From the NCBI GenBank assembly GCA_903873585.1, contig CAIQOV010000026.1:124001-188000 (forward strand): 64,000 bases of DNA, read 5' to 3'. The notes beneath the pieces are model-generated. The model was not told the origin of the DNA. It ran no database searches and saw only the letters and a list, made by a program, of their open reading frames with translations. Below, one piece after another: positions 22,071 through 30,921 of the stretch. The position numbers were made by a program, and so were the translations under genes. The stretch's first letter is position 1, and each line of letters starts with the position of its first letter. The stretch comes from an uncultured Rhodobacterales bacterium (GTDB lineage: Bacteria; Pseudomonadota; Alphaproteobacteria; Rhodobacterales; Rhodobacteraceae).

Positions 22071-23067
22071 TGTCATACACCACTTCTAGGGATTTTTTCA
22101 GAACGGCGTTCTTGCCGCGCATGTCGGTGTCGGTCGCGGGGGTCAGCACAAAGTCGGCCCCCGTCACTTCGGACGAGAACAGGCTTAGCAAGCCATCTTG
22201 CGTCACGGGCGCAGGGCGTACCGGCGGGGCTAGGGCCACAGCTTCGGCGAGTTGGGCGAACATCGGGCCCCATTGGCTTTCATAGCTGCCAACAATCTGA
22301 TAATTCGCGCTTTTCTTGCGCAGATCATCATCTTGCGGAATGGCGGCCAGCACCGGAATGCCCACGGTTTTGGCGAAAGCTGCGGCTTCCCCCGTGCCAT
22401 CGTCTTTGTTGATCACAAGGCCAGCGATGCCGACATTGCCACCCAGTTTGCGGAAGTATTCGACCGCCGAGCAGACGTTGTTGGCCACATACAGGCTTTG
22501 CAGATCGTTTGAGGCGACCAAGATCACTTTTTGGGCCATGTCGCGGGCAATGGGCAGACCAAAGCCGCCGCAGACCACGTCCCCTAGGAAGTCGAGCAGA
22601 ACATAGTCAAAGTCCCAATCGTGGAACCCCAGCTTTTCCAGCAGTTCAAAGCCGTGAATGATGCCGCGACCACCGCAGCCACGGCCCACTTCCGGCCCGC
22701 CCAGTTCCATCGCAAAGACGCCGCCGCGCTTAAAGCACACATCGCCAATCTTGACCTCTTCCCCCGCCAGCTTTTTCTTGGTCGAGGTTTCGATGATCGT
22801 CGGGCAAGCTTTGCCGCCAAACAGCAGGCTCGTGGTGTCAGACTTCGGGTCGCAGCCGATCAGCAGCACCCGTTTGCCCATTTCAGCCATCATGTGCGAC
22901 AGGTTGGCCAGCGTGAAGCTTTTGCCGATGCCACCCTTGCCATAGATCGCGATGATCTGGGTTTTCTTGGTCGGCTCGCCCTGCGGGATTTCCAGCGTGG
23001 GTTCTTCCGCCGCTTCAAGCCGCAGGCGAGAGTCGAAATCCTTAAGGTTCGGAATATCCATCGTCAT
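22063..23067 (-). CDS. bchX: Chlorophyllide a reductase iron protein subunit X
   Basis: BchX is the NifH-like ATPase that feeds electrons to BchY-BchZ. The ATG at 23067 is chosen because its ATGA overlaps the bchC stop and GGAG lies 10-13 bases upstream. The product is 334 aa, close to the usual 333; a start five codons earlier is possible. The P-loop is [10 protein letters not shown] (41-50). The cluster cysteines are C131 (GRGCGGRG) and C166 (GDVVCGGFG). Confidence 0.96.
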   Translation of the reverse strand: MTMDIPNLKDFDSRLRLEAAEEPTLEIPQGEPTKKTQIIAIYGKGGIGKSFTLANLSHMMAEMGKRVLLIGCDPKSDTTSLLFGGKACPTIIETSTKKKLAGEEVKIGDVCFKRGGVFAMELGGPEVGRGCGGRGIIHGFELLEKLGFHDWDFDYVLLDFLGDVVCGGFGLPIARDMAQKVILVASNDLQSLYVANNVCSAVEYFRKLGGNVGIAGLVINKDDGTGEAAAFAKTVGIPVLAAIPQDDDLRKKSANYQIVGSYESQWGPMFAQLAEAVALAPPVRPAPVTQDGLLSLFSSEVTGADFVLTPATDTDMRGKNAVLKKSLEVVYDNV

Positions 23068-24017
23068 GCTTGGCCGCTCCAATCGAGGATCATTTTAAGG
23101 CAGTCGGGGTTGGTAAAGGCCGTCTCGTAGGCCATTGGCGCGGCCGAGGCGGGGTTGGTGTGTGTCACCAAACCTGCCAGCGACAGCGCGCCGCTTTCGA
23201 CAAGCTGGCGGGTGACGATCAAGTCATCCGCCGCCCATTCCGCGGCAATCCGCAGGCGGGCTTCTTTCATAAAGGCGGGCGGGAAGGCGAAAGACAGGGG
23301 GGCCGTGTAAAAGCCCGCCAAGACCACTTCGCCACCCTTGGCGATACGGCCGATCAGCGTGTTCAGCAGATCAGGCGCGCCAGAAGCGTCATAAATGGCG
23401 CGGTAGTTACGCCGAGTGTCAGAATCGGGGTGAATCACCTCGTAGCCCACAGCGCCCGTGTGCCGCGCCGGATTGGTTTCCCAAACGGTCGGCGCAGGGC
23501 CACCAGCGGCCAGAGTCAAACGTGCCAACAAGCGGCCCAGCACGCCGTGCCCCACGATCAGATCGGGCAAGGCGTTTGGCGGGGCCAAAGCGTGGCGGGC
23601 GGTTGCGGCAAGGGCCAGCAAAGCGCCCATCGCGCCAAAGCCACGGTCAATCTTGGTGACACGGCTGGCTTGCGATACCAGCACCCGCGAAGCGGCGCCA
23701 AACAGCCCGCGCACGGGGCCTTGTTCGTTGTTTTCAAAGCAATTCGCGCCGGGAACAAAGACATAATCGCCAACGCTCAGCCCTGATGAAGCGCCTGCTT
23801 CAACCACCTCGCCCGCAGCTTCATAGCCGGGAACCAGCGGATACCCCATGCCGGGGAAGGGCGGCATCGTGCCTGTCCAGAACAGCTTTTCGGTGCCCGT
23901 CGAGATTCCAGAATGGTTGACGCGCACCACCACATCGGCAGCGCTTGGCGCGGTCAGAACGACTTGGCCTAACGCCAAGTCCTTCGGGCCGGACAAGATA
24001 ACTGCGGTGGTTTTCAC
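23064..24017 (-). CDS. bchC: 3-hydroxyethyl bacteriochlorophyllide a dehydrogenase (BchC)
   Basis: BchC oxidises the 3-hydroxyethyl group to the 3-acetyl group of bacteriochlorophyllide a. The 317-aa protein is of the medium-chain dehydrogenase/reductase type: [31 protein letters not shown] (residues about 57-74), a cysteine in [10 protein letters not shown], and the [12 protein letters not shown] nucleotide-binding loop. It is first in the bchCXYZ-puf series and is preceded by a pair of PpsR-type operators. Confidence 0.95.
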   Translation of the reverse strand: MKTTAVILSGPKDLALGQVVLTAPSAADVVVRVNHSGISTGTEKLFWTGTMPPFPGMGYPLVPGYEAAGEVVEAGASSGLSVGDYVFVPGANCFENNEQGPVRGLFGAASRVLVSQASRVTKIDRGFGAMGALLALAATARHALAPPNALPDLIVGHGVLGRLLARLTLAAGGPAPTVWETNPARHTGAVGYEVIHPDSDTRRNYRAIYDASGAPDLLNTLIGRIAKGGEVVLAGFYTAPLSFAFPPAFMKEARLRIAAEWAADDLIVTRQLVESGALSLAGLVTHTNPASAAPMAYETAFTNPDCLKMILDWSGQA

Positions 24018-24077
24018 GGTCGCTTCCTTGATCTAGCGCAAAATCACCTTCGGATTCTGCAACGCTTCACCTTCATG

Positions 24078-24121
24078 TGTCATTCTAAGCTTACAGATTA
24101 GACTGTCAAATAAAATAGACA
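24078..24121 (-). promoter_or_regulatory. Two PpsR/CrtJ operators upstream of bchC
   Basis: Two exact TGT-N12-ACA palindromes occur: TGTCATTCTAAGCTTACA at 24078-24095 and TGTCAAATAAAATAGACA at 24104-24121, with starts 26 bases apart. PpsR/CrtJ, the redox- and light-responsive repressor of photosynthesis genes, binds such tandem sites cooperatively. They lie 61-104 bases upstream of the bchC start, in the AT-rich gap after crtF, and should give aerobic repression of the bchCXYZ-puf series. Confidence 0.9.
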
Positions 24122-24139
24122 CATGTTCAGAGAACTCTT

Positions 24140-25273
24140 TTAGACACCCGCCCGCTCGCCCGTGACGACCGAGGTGACAAAGGGGCGAAAACCCTTTTGA
24201 ATTCTGATGTTTACAAAGCCAGCCGCCTGCATAAGGGCGGCTATTTCGGCCGCTGAGCGGGCGCGGCCCGTTTGCATGGCCAAGGTGTAAACTGCGAAAT
24301 ACACATCGGTTGTGCGATCAGGAACTGCGCCGCCTGACATCGGCTCTGATATGATCAGCCGGCCTTTAGGGGGAAGCGCTGCATGAACCGCCGCCAAAAG
24401 ATTCGCCACGGTAGCATCGGCGTGGTCATACAGCACCCGCACCAGCGAGATGGCATCCGCCCCCAAAGGCAGCGGATCGTCGCGAAAGCTGCCCGGATGC
24501 AAGCTGACACGGTTGGCCAAGCCTGCGGCCCCCAGCCGTGCGCCTGCGCCGTGCAAGACCACGGGCAGATCGAACAAATCCAGCCGCAACGCCGGATAAG
24601 CCGCCCCCACCGCCGCCAAAAACGCGCCCGTGCCGCCGCCCACATCCATCAGGCGCTTGACGCCCGACAGATCAATCATGCGCAGCGTGTCTTCGGCCAC
24701 CAGCACTTGGCTTTCGGCCATCAGGTTGGAATAGGTCGCCGTCACCTGCGGGTCGACCGCGCCCGACGCGCCAAAGACATAGGGCCAAAACCGTGCAAGC
24801 GCTGTGGGATCATCGTTGCGCAAAAAGGCCACAGGGTCGGCCAAGTCGGCGTAAAGGGCGCTGTGGTGTTGGATCATCTCGGCCAATCCGGGCACGCCCA
24901 ACAGCGAAGCGCCGCGCAGGGCCAAGGCAAAGCGGCCGTCACGCTGGCGCATCAGCAGGCCAAGCCCCGCGCCCGCTTGCAGCAAAACCTGCATCCGGTC
25001 AGGCGCTATGTCACACAAGGCCCCCATCTGTGCCGCTGTTGCAGGCCCTTGCTGCAAATGCTGCAACACGCGCAGGTCAACCACGGCGCGCAGCACCTGC
25101 GCGTTCACAAAGCCCGCGACAATATCAAACAGCGCGGCCCCTTCAGCCCGCGCGATGCGGCGGAAAATCGGGGTGCGCGCGGCCCAAGCCTGAAACCTGC
25201 GTGAGGCAGCCATGCGCAGCACCCAAGCCCGCAGCGACAGCGGGTTAGACCTGATCTTCACCGCGTCAGTCAT
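24140..25273 (-). CDS. crtF: Demethylspheroidene (hydroxyneurosporene) O-methyltransferase
   Basis: CrtF methylates the 1-hydroxyl of acyclic carotenoids with S-adenosylmethionine, making spheroidene-type products. The ATG at 25273 (377 aa, MTDAVKIRSNPLSLRAW) lies one base after the crtE stop. A GTG seven codons upstream lies inside crtE and has no ribosome site. Methyltransferase features are the SAM loop RLMDVGGGTGAFLAAVG and SLVRVLYDHADATVANLL, plus GRLIISEPMSGG. The crtE-crtF pair is co-oriented with bchC but separated from it by the PpsR sites. Confidence 0.93.
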   Translation of the reverse strand: MTDAVKIRSNPLSLRAWVLRMAASRRFQAWAARTPIFRRIARAEGAALFDIVAGFVNAQVLRAVVDLRVLQHLQQGPATAAQMGALCDIAPDRMQVLLQAGAGLGLLMRQRDGRFALALRGASLLGVPGLAEMIQHHSALYADLADPVAFLRNDDPTALARFWPYVFGASGAVDPQVTATYSNLMAESQVLVAEDTLRMIDLSGVKRLMDVGGGTGAFLAAVGAAYPALRLDLFDLPVVLHGAGARLGAAGLANRVSLHPGSFRDDPLPLGADAISLVRVLYDHADATVANLLAAVHAALPPKGRLIISEPMSGGAVPDRTTDVYFAVYTLAMQTGRARSAAEIAALMQAAGFVNIRIQKGFRPFVTSVVTGERAGV

Positions 25274-25274
25274 C

Positions 25275-26156
25275 CTATCGGGCGGCTTTGGCACGGTTCA
25301 GCGCGGGGGCCACAGGCGTCATGCGTTCGGCATAGCGGCGCACCATATCGGCCAACATCGCTTCGCCGGGGCAGGAAGGGATCGAGGCAATCGCCCCGCC
25401 CAGAATGTCTTTCAGATGGCGAATGGCGCCCTGCACGCCGTAGGTGCTGACAGCATTGGGCCTCCCATGCGCTGCGTCTTGGCCAGCGGGTTTGCCCAAG
25501 GCTTCGGCGTCATACAGCGCGTCACGCAGGTCGTCGGCGACCTGAAACGCCTCGCCGATGCGCGCGCCAAGTTCTTCCCACGGTTCGCAATCTTGCCCTG
25601 CCGCCAAGGCGCCCATTTGGGTGGCGGCAATGAACAGCGCCCCAGTTTTGGCGCGGTGATAGGCGGACAGGTTGACCTCTGCCTCGCTCTCCCAACCCTG
25701 ACCGGCGCAAATGCCATCGGGCATTCCGGTGCGGCGCGACAGAACGCGGATCATTTGCAAGGCGCGTTTGGCGTCGTCTTCTGCGGCTTCGGCTAAAATG
25801 TCAAAGGCCAGCACAATCAGGCTATCGCCCGTCAGCACCGCCAAGGGTTCAGAGAACGCCTTATGCACCGTGGCCTTGCCGCGACGTGTGTCGGCATCGT
25901 CAAAGCAGGGCAGGTCATCATGCACAAGGCTGGCGCAGTGGATCAGTTCCAGCGCCACAGCCCCCGCATCTGACAAGGCAGGCCGATCATCGCCGCAGGC
26001 CAGCGCGACGCTAAGCATGATCGTCGGCCTGATCCTTGCGCCACCGGGGGTGACGGCATAGTGCAAGGCCTGCGCCAATTGCGTGGGCGCTTCACCGCCC
26101 ATGGCGCGGGCCAGAACCCGTGCCGTGGCAGCATCAAGTCGATCTGTAATGGACAT
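25275..26156 (-). CDS. crtE: Geranylgeranyl diphosphate synthase
   Basis: CrtE builds geranylgeranyl diphosphate for carotenoids and for the phytol or geranylgeranyl tail of bacteriochlorophyll. The 293-aa protein has both aspartate-rich motifs of prenyltransferases: HDDLPCFDDADTRRG (residues 79-93) and FQVADDLRD (about 206-214). It is transcribed divergently from crtD, and the shared 93-base space holds two PpsR sites. Confidence 0.95.
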   Translation of the reverse strand: MSITDRLDAATARVLARAMGGEAPTQLAQALHYAVTPGGARIRPTIMLSVALACGDDRPALSDAGAVALELIHCASLVHDDLPCFDDADTRRGKATVHKAFSEPLAVLTGDSLIVLAFDILAEAAEDDAKRALQMIRVLSRRTGMPDGICAGQGWESEAEVNLSAYHRAKTGALFIAATQMGALAAGQDCEPWEELGARIGEAFQVADDLRDALYDAEALGKPAGQDAAHGRPNAVSTYGVQGAIRHLKDILGGAIASIPSCPGEAMLADMVRRYAERMTPVAPALNRAKAAR

Positions 26157-26178
26157 GCCAAGCCCTTCCCTGTGGTAG

Positions 26179-26221
26179 TGTCACTTAATCTAGACACCTT
26201 ATGTGTAAATCATACTGGACA
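26179..26221. promoter_or_regulatory. Two PpsR/CrtJ operators between crtE and crtD
   Basis: TGTCACTTAATCTAGACA (26179-26196) and TGTAAATCATACTGGACA (26204-26221) both match TGT-N12-ACA exactly, with starts 25 bases apart. They sit 23-65 bases upstream of crtE and 29-71 bases upstream of crtD, so one cooperative PpsR assembly probably represses both carotenoid transcripts in oxygen and light. Confidence 0.9.
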
Positions 26222-26249
26222 CTTTCCCTGCGCGAGTCAACAATCAGCT

Positions 26250-27731
26250 ATGGCAAAGACGGCGACAAAAAAGGTGGTTGTGGTGGGCGCGGGGATGGGC
26301 GGGCTTTGCGCTGCCATTCGGCTGGCTGCTGCGGGCCTATCTGTGACGCTGGTAGAAGCGCAGCCCACCCCCGGCGGCAAGATGCGCGCTGTGGCGTCAG
26401 ATGCGGGGCCGGTGGATGCGGGGCCAACGGTGTTGACCCTGCGCGCGGTCTTTGAGGCGGTCTTTGCCGCTGCGGGTGAGCGGTTGGAAGATCACCTGAC
26501 CCTGATCCCCCAACCCATTCTGGCGCGGCATTGGTGGCCCGATGGCAGCCAGCTAGACCTGTTCACCGACCCCGCGCAAAGTGCCGCCGCGATTGAAGGC
26601 TGGGCAGGGCCAAAGGCTGCCCAACAATTCCTGCGGTTCAACGCCTTATCGGCCCAACTTTACCAAGCCTTTGAAGCGCCAGTGATGCTGTCTGATAGGC
26701 CCCGCTTGGGCGGTATTCTGGCCAACACCCTGAGCAGCCCTGCATTGTGGTCAACCCTGCGTCCCCAGCAAACCTTGGCGCGGCAATTGGCGCAAAGCTT
26801 CACCGACCCGCGCCTGCGCCAGTTGTTTGGCCGCTACGCCACCTATGTCGGCGGCGCGCCAAACCGTTCCCCCGCCGTGCTGGCCCTGATCTGGCAGGCC
26901 GAGGCGCAGGGAGTTTGGGCGGTTCAAGGCGGGATGCACGCCTTGGCCCGCGCACTGGCTGGCGTGGCCGATCGGCTGGGCGTGGCGCAACTTTACGACA
27001 CATCAGTTGAAAAGATCGCGCAAAAGGCGGGGCGGGTGGCGCGGGTGATCCTGTCAGACGGGCGGGCGTTGGGCTGTGATGCGGTGGTGTTCAACGGCGA
27101 CCCTGCGGCTTTAGAGCAGGGTTTGCTAGGCGCTGATGTCCAGCGCGCCATTCCCCGCGCGGCGGTTCACCCGCGCAGCCTGTCGGCTTGGGTGTGGTCG
27201 TTTGCCGCCGAACCCAAGGGCGCAGACCTGATCCATCACAACGTGTTCTTCAACGCCAACCCCGCAGACGAATTCGGGCCCATCGCTCAAGGCAAAATGC
27301 CGCAAGACGCCACGCTGTATGTCTGCGCCCAAGACCGCGCCCTTGGCCCCGCCACGGGGCTGCAACGTTTTGAGATCATCCTAAACGCCCCCGCCAAAAC
27401 CACACTTTGCCCGCATGAGGTGCTTGAATGCCGCGCCAAAACCTTTTCCCCCTTGGCCAAGTTCGGCCTAACCTTCTCGCCGCAACCGCCCGACACGGCG
27501 CTGATGACGCCGCAGGGCTTTGCGACCCGCTTTCCGGCCTCACAGGGGGCGCTGTACGGTCGCAGCCCGCACGGAGCCTTGGCGAGTTTTCAGCGCCCCA
27601 CGGCGCGCACGCGCCTGCGGGGCCTGTATTTGGCGGGGGGCGGGGCGCATCCGGGGGCGGGGGTGCCGATGGCAGCCTTGTCCGGCAAGCACGCGGCCGA
27701 GGCGATCTTGAACGACCTGACTTTGGCGTAA
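26250..27731 (+). CDS. crtD: Methoxyneurosporene/hydroxyneurosporene desaturase CrtD
   Basis: CrtD is the C-3,4 desaturase of the spheroidene pathway, a flavin-dependent member of the CrtI family. The ATG at 26250 gives 493 aa; 63 further codons open upstream run back into crtE and the operators. The N-terminal dinucleotide fold KKVVVVGAGMGGLCAAIRL is at residues 7-25. The C-terminal family motif LYLAGGGAHPGAGVPMA is near residue 465. It diverges from crtE and is followed by crtC with overlapping open frames. Confidence 0.94.
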   Translation: MAKTATKKVVVVGAGMGGLCAAIRLAAAGLSVTLVEAQPTPGGKMRAVASDAGPVDAGPTVLTLRAVFEAVFAAAGERLEDHLTLIPQPILARHWWPDGSQLDLFTDPAQSAAAIEGWAGPKAAQQFLRFNALSAQLYQAFEAPVMLSDRPRLGGILANTLSSPALWSTLRPQQTLARQLAQSFTDPRLRQLFGRYATYVGGAPNRSPAVLALIWQAEAQGVWAVQGGMHALARALAGVADRLGVAQLYDTSVEKIAQKAGRVARVILSDGRALGCDAVVFNGDPAALEQGLLGADVQRAIPRAAVHPRSLSAWVWSFAAEPKGADLIHHNVFFNANPADEFGPIAQGKMPQDATLYVCAQDRALGPATGLQRFEIILNAPAKTTLCPHEVLECRAKTFSPLAKFGLTFSPQPPDTALMTPQGFATRFPASQGALYGRSPHGALASFQRPTARTRLRGLYLAGGGAHPGAGVPMAALSGKHAAEAILNDLTLA

Positions 27732-27763
27732 CCGTCGACCCCGATGGCTATGCGTGGTGGTAT

Positions 27764-28639
27764 GTGGATGGCGTGTCAGACGACGGCAAACGCGCCGTTT
27801 CGGTGATTGGTTTCATCGGATCGGTCTTTTCGCCGTGGTATGCGTGGGCGGGGCGGCGCAATCCACAAAACCATTGCTGCATCAATGTCGTGACCTACGG
27901 CCCCGGCGGGCGCTTTACCATGACAGACCGTGGCAGCGCCGCCCTGCGCCAAAGCCGCGATGCTTTGCAGGTTGGCCCCAGCCGGATGGCTTGGGTCAAC
28001 GGCACGCTGGTGATTGACGTGAAAGAGGTGTCAGCCCTGCCGATCATCAGCCGTGTGCAGGGGCAAATTCGCCTAACGCCCACGGCTGTGACAGAGGTTG
28101 AGGCGATCTTGACGCCTTCGGCCAGCCACGTCTGGCGGCCCTTTGCGCCCTCGGCCAAGATCGAGGTGGATTTGACCCAAGGCCATCGCTGGAGCGGCCA
28201 CGGCTATTTCGATTCCAATTTCGGCAGTGCGGCGCTAGAGGCGGATTTTCACCGCTGGACATGGGGCCGCTATCCGCGCGCGCATGGCGGGACGACCTGC
28301 TTTTATGATGGGATTCGCACGGATGGGTCGTCCCTACAGGTCAGCATAGATGTTGCCGCCAACGGCCAAGTCACCGAACTGCCGCCGCCACCCATCACGT
28401 CCCTAAAGCGCACCGCTTGGGGCATCAGCCGTGCCACGCGCTGCGATGTGGGGGCCACGCCACGCCAGACCATGACGATGCTCGAAGCGCCGTTTTACAG
28501 CCGCTGTCTGGTGCAAACTCAACTCAATGGGGAAACCGTGCAAGGCGTGCACGAAGCGCTTGACCTGACCCGCTTTCGCAGCCCCGTGGTCAAAGCCATG
28601 GTGGCGCTGCGGGTACCACGACGGGCCAAGTGGCCCTAA
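27764..28639 (+). CDS. crtC: Acyclic carotenoid 1,2-hydratase (hydroxyneurosporene synthase); start uncertain
   Basis: CrtC adds water to the C-1,2 double bond of neurosporene-type carotenoids. Family segments are GFIGSVFSPWYAWAGR, NHCCINVVTYGPGGRFTMT and SSHVWRPFAP-like stretches. The start is unclear. The similarity I recognise (DPDGYAWWYVDGVSDDG) begins before the first plausible start, yet the frame has no ATG, GTG or TTG between 27428 (inside crtD) and GTG 27764. GTG 27764 is used here (291 aa). GTG 27803 gives 278 aa, near the 281 I recall for R. capsulatus. A shared bidirectional terminator with rpmE follows. Confidence 0.88.
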   Translation: MDGVSDDGKRAVSVIGFIGSVFSPWYAWAGRRNPQNHCCINVVTYGPGGRFTMTDRGSAALRQSRDALQVGPSRMAWVNGTLVIDVKEVSALPIISRVQGQIRLTPTAVTEVEAILTPSASHVWRPFAPSAKIEVDLTQGHRWSGHGYFDSNFGSAALEADFHRWTWGRYPRAHGGTTCFYDGIRTDGSSLQVSIDVAANGQVTELPPPPITSLKRTAWGISRATRCDVGATPRQTMTMLEAPFYSRCLVQTQLNGETVQGVHEALDLTRFRSPVVKAMVALRVPRRAKWP

Positions 28640-28642
28640 GCA

Positions 28643-28668
28643 AAAGGCGCCCCCGAGAGGGCGCCTTT
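28643..28668. terminator. Bidirectional terminator between crtC and rpmE
   Basis: AAAGGCGCCC (28643-28652) pairs with GGGCGCCTTT (28659-28668) around a 6-base loop. It lies between the convergent crtC and rpmE genes and marks the end of the photosynthesis cluster. Confidence 0.85.
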
Positions 28669-28673
28669 GTAAT

Positions 28674-28895
28674 TTACAGGGTCAGACCTGCGTATTTGTT
28701 CTTGAACTTCGACACACGGCCGCCCGTGTCCATCAGACGGGCCGATTGGCCTGTCCAAGCGGGGTGCGCCAGCGGGTCGATGTCGAGCGCCATTTGGTCG
28801 CCCTCTTTGCCCCAAGTGGTCTTGGTGGTGAACAAGGAACCGTCGGTCATTTTGACGGTGATCAGGTGGTACTCGGGGTGAATGCCCTCTTTCAT
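28674..28895 (-). CDS. rpmE: 50S ribosomal protein L31
   Basis: This is an L31 protein of the large ribosomal subunit, 73 aa, beginning [19 protein letters not shown]. It lacks the CxxC zinc pairs of the C+ type, so it belongs to the cysteine-free form usual in alphaproteobacteria. It follows rplS by 11 bases on the same strand and ends at a bidirectional terminator. Confidence 0.95.
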   Translation of the reverse strand: MKEGIHPEYHLITVKMTDGSLFTTKTTWGKEGDQMALDIDPLAHPAWTGQSARLMDTGGRVSKFKNKYAGLTL

Positions 28896-28906
28896 GGTCC
28901 TGTTCC

Positions 28907-29281
28907 TTATTCCGACAAGGGTTTGTAGTTGGTGTCTTCGACGATCCGCGCCGATTTACCGCGACGGTCGCGCAGGTAGTACAGCTTGGCGCGACGCACG
29001 CGGCCACGGCGGATCACTTCGATATTGTCGATGTTGGTGGAATACAGCGGGAACACACGTTCCACACCTTCCCCAAACGAAATCTTGCGCACAGTGAACG
29101 AGGCCGAGATCGTAGCGCCGCCCTTGCGGCCGATCACAACGCCTTCGTAGTTCTGAACGCGCGAGCGCGTGCCTTCGGTCACTTTGTAGCCGACTTTGAC
29201 GGTGTCACCCGCCTTAAAGTCGGGGATCTTTTTGCCAAGCGCAGCGATCTGCTCGGCTTCCAGAATGGCGATCATATTCAT
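28907..29281 (-). CDS. rplS: 50S ribosomal protein L19
   Basis: L19 lies at the 30S-50S interface. The ATG at 29281 gives 124 aa ([19 protein letters not shown]). The 84 open codons upstream are not part of the protein. Family segments are [36 protein letters not shown], and the basic end [19 protein letters not shown]. trmD normally lies directly upstream of this gene. Here 768 bases with a large direct repeat separate them, so rplS-rpmE may have their own promoter in the leader, which I could not place. Confidence 0.96.
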   Translation of the reverse strand: MNMIAILEAEQIAALGKKIPDFKAGDTVKVGYKVTEGTRSRVQNYEGVVIGRKGGATISASFTVRKISFGEGVERVFPLYSTNIDNIEVIRRGRVRRAKLYYLRDRRGKSARIVEDTNYKPLSE

Positions 29282-29552
29282 CGCATGTCTCCAGTTTCCT
29301 GCGGTGTTCCGCAGAGGTGATGCCGCACCAGAGCTTCTGGTCTTCAACCGGGTCGCTGCCTTGTCAGGCAACCCCGCCAGAGATGGGGCCTGCTTTTTTC
29401 GTCGGCTCCGCAAGGCCACGCTGATCGAAGAAGGCCAGCGATAGGGCCAAAAGGAATCGCGTCCGATGGGCAGATTGCCCCAGACAGGGGGCGTATAGGG
29501 CAGGGGGAGGGGGCGGTCAAGATGAACAGCCAAACCCTTCTCCTTCTTCTCA

Positions 29553-29761
29553 GCCCGGAACCAAGGCGCTTGCGCCGCCGGGCCGCGCCCCGCTTCGGGG
29601 GCTTACGCGGCCCCATCAGGGGCCACGGTCCCCCTCGCATCCCCCCGGGAGGGCGCGTTTGCTACCGTTGCGCGTAGAAATTCTGTGGAAGTAGTTGACC
29701 CATAAATCGCCTAGAACCAATCTTGGCGCGCCCACCCGAGGTCGGGCGCGGCCCTGTGTGG
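29553..29761 (+). repeat. About 208-bp direct repeat, copy A
   Basis: It runs from GCCCGGAACCAAGGCGC to the segment ending GGCGCGGCCCTGTGTGG. Long identical blocks are shared with copy B (29840-30046), for instance GCGTTTGCTACCGTTGCGCG and GAAATTCTGTGGAAGTAG. Differences are a few substitutions and a short indel near 29638. The first 64 bases (29565-29628) also recur inverted at 58401-58464. Confidence 0.9.
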
Positions 29762-29839
29762 GTTTCAACCAGCGGTTTTCACAAAGCCTTGGCAGGTGTT
29801 GTGTCATTGCAAGCATCTGCAACGCTACGCTTCCCCTTC

Positions 29840-30046
29840 GCCCGGAATCAAGGCGCGTGCGCCGCCGGGCCGCGCCCCGCTTCGGGGGCTTACGCGGCCC
29901 CATCAGGGGCCACGGTCCCCCTCCCTCCCCCCGGGAGGGCGCGTTTGCTACCGTTGCGCGTAGAAATTCTGTGGAAGTAGTTGACCCATAAATCGCCTAG
30001 AACCAACCTTGGCGCGCCATCCCAAGGTCGGGCGCGGCCCTGTGTG
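29840..30046 (+). repeat. About 208-bp direct repeat, copy B
   Basis: It starts GCCCGGAATCAAGGCGC and ends GGCGCGGCCCTGTGTGG four bases before the trmD stop codon. The period to copy A is 287 bases. No terminal inverted repeats, transposase or clear target duplication were recognised, so it is not called an insertion sequence. Confidence 0.9.
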
Positions 30047-30049
30047 GTG

Positions 30050-30883
30050 CTACTTCACTGGCCCCTTCTTACGCACATAAGCCTGCCACAAGTCCGGCCT
30101 GCGCCGCTTGGTCAACTCTTCGGCTTGCGCCTTGCGCCATTTGGCAATCTCGCCGTGGTGACCCGATTGCAGCACGTCGGGGATGGGCAGGCCCTGCCAT
30201 TCGGCGGGTTTGGTGTATTGCGGGTGTTCCAGCAACCCATCCGAAAAGCTTTCCTCTTCGGTCGAGGCTTGGTTGCCCAAGACCCGTGGCAGCAGGCGCA
30301 CGGTGGCGTCTAGCATCGCTTGGGCGGCGATTTCGCCGCCGGTCAGGACGAAATCGCCCAAGGACACCTCTTCAATCTGATGGTGGTCAATCACGCGCTG
30401 GTCGATGCCTTCGAAGCGCCCGCAGATCATGGTCAGGCCATCGCAGGCGGCAAAGCGGTGGGACATGGCTTGGTCAAAGGGGCGGCCGCGCGGTGACAGG
30501 TAGATCAGGGGCCATTTCAGCCGGTCAGGATTGGCCCCCACAGCGGCCGCATCCAAAGCGCGGTCCAGCACATCGGCACGCAGCACCATGCCCGCGCCGC
30601 CACCTGCGGGCGTGTCGTCAACGTTGCGGTGCTTGCCCTCGCCAAAGGGGCGCAGGGCGATGGGGATCAGCCGCCACAGGCCAAGATCAAGCGCCTTGCC
30701 AGTCAGCGACAGGCCAAGGGTGCCGGGAAACGCCTCGGGGAAGAGGGTGACGATCTTGACGGTGAAAGCGCCTTTGACCTGCACATCCTCCATCAAGTCG
30801 CGCGGTTTGGCGTTCAATTGCACGTTCAAGCGCCCATGCGAGCGTAGGGGAAAGCTGGGGGGAAGTGTGTCGTCGTCTTGCAT
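30050..30883 (-). CDS. trmD: tRNA (guanine37-N1)-methyltransferase
   Basis: TrmD makes m1G37 in tRNAs and prevents +1 frameshifting. The 277-aa protein has the SPOUT-knot motifs LIYLSPRGRPFDQ, MICGRFEGIDQRVID and SLGDFVLTGGEIAAQAMLD, plus the catalytic-region EEESFSDGLLEHPQYTKP. ATG 30883 is preceded by GAGGG. The conserved core starts only at about residue 41 (VKIVTLFPEAFPGTLG), so a later start is possible. trmD normally sits between rimM and rplS. Here it follows fnrL, while rimM is 26 kb away on the other strand. Confidence 0.95.
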   Translation of the reverse strand: MQDDDTLPPSFPLRSHGRLNVQLNAKPRDLMEDVQVKGAFTVKIVTLFPEAFPGTLGLSLTGKALDLGLWRLIPIALRPFGEGKHRNVDDTPAGGGAGMVLRADVLDRALDAAAVGANPDRLKWPLIYLSPRGRPFDQAMSHRFAACDGLTMICGRFEGIDQRVIDHHQIEEVSLGDFVLTGGEIAAQAMLDATVRLLPRVLGNQASTEEESFSDGLLEHPQYTKPAEWQGLPIPDVLQSGHHGEIAKWRKAQAEELTKRRRPDLWQAYVRKKGPVK

Positions 30884-30921
30884 CTGGCCCTCGTTTGCGC
30901 GCCAGACTTACGCGCAAAGCG

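Larger units (their letters stand above)
29282..30049. other. Intergenic region of 768 bases between trmD and rplS, mostly repeats
   Basis: No convincing gene was found. The part next to rplS (29282-29552) is unique sequence with small inverted repeats. A plus-strand structure there (CCCC at about 29370, GGGG at about 29383, then a T-run near 29395) resembles a weak terminator but serves no visible gene. Bases 29553-30046 are two imperfect copies of an about 208-bp element separated by 78 bases. Open frames here are low-complexity by-products of GC-rich repeats. Confidence 0.75.

Noticed and set aside
22063-23082. Upstream start for bchX at 23082
   Set aside because: It lies deeper inside bchC without a better ribosome site; ATG 23067 overlaps the bchC stop as ATGA and gives the usual length.
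29320-29533. N-terminal extension of rplS to 29533
   Set aside because: L19 homology begins at [11 protein letters not shown] (29281); the extension is GC-rich leader sequence.
29553-30046. Insertion sequence between trmD and rplS
   Set aside because: No transposase frame, terminal inverted repeats or target duplication could be seen; only a direct repeat is supported.
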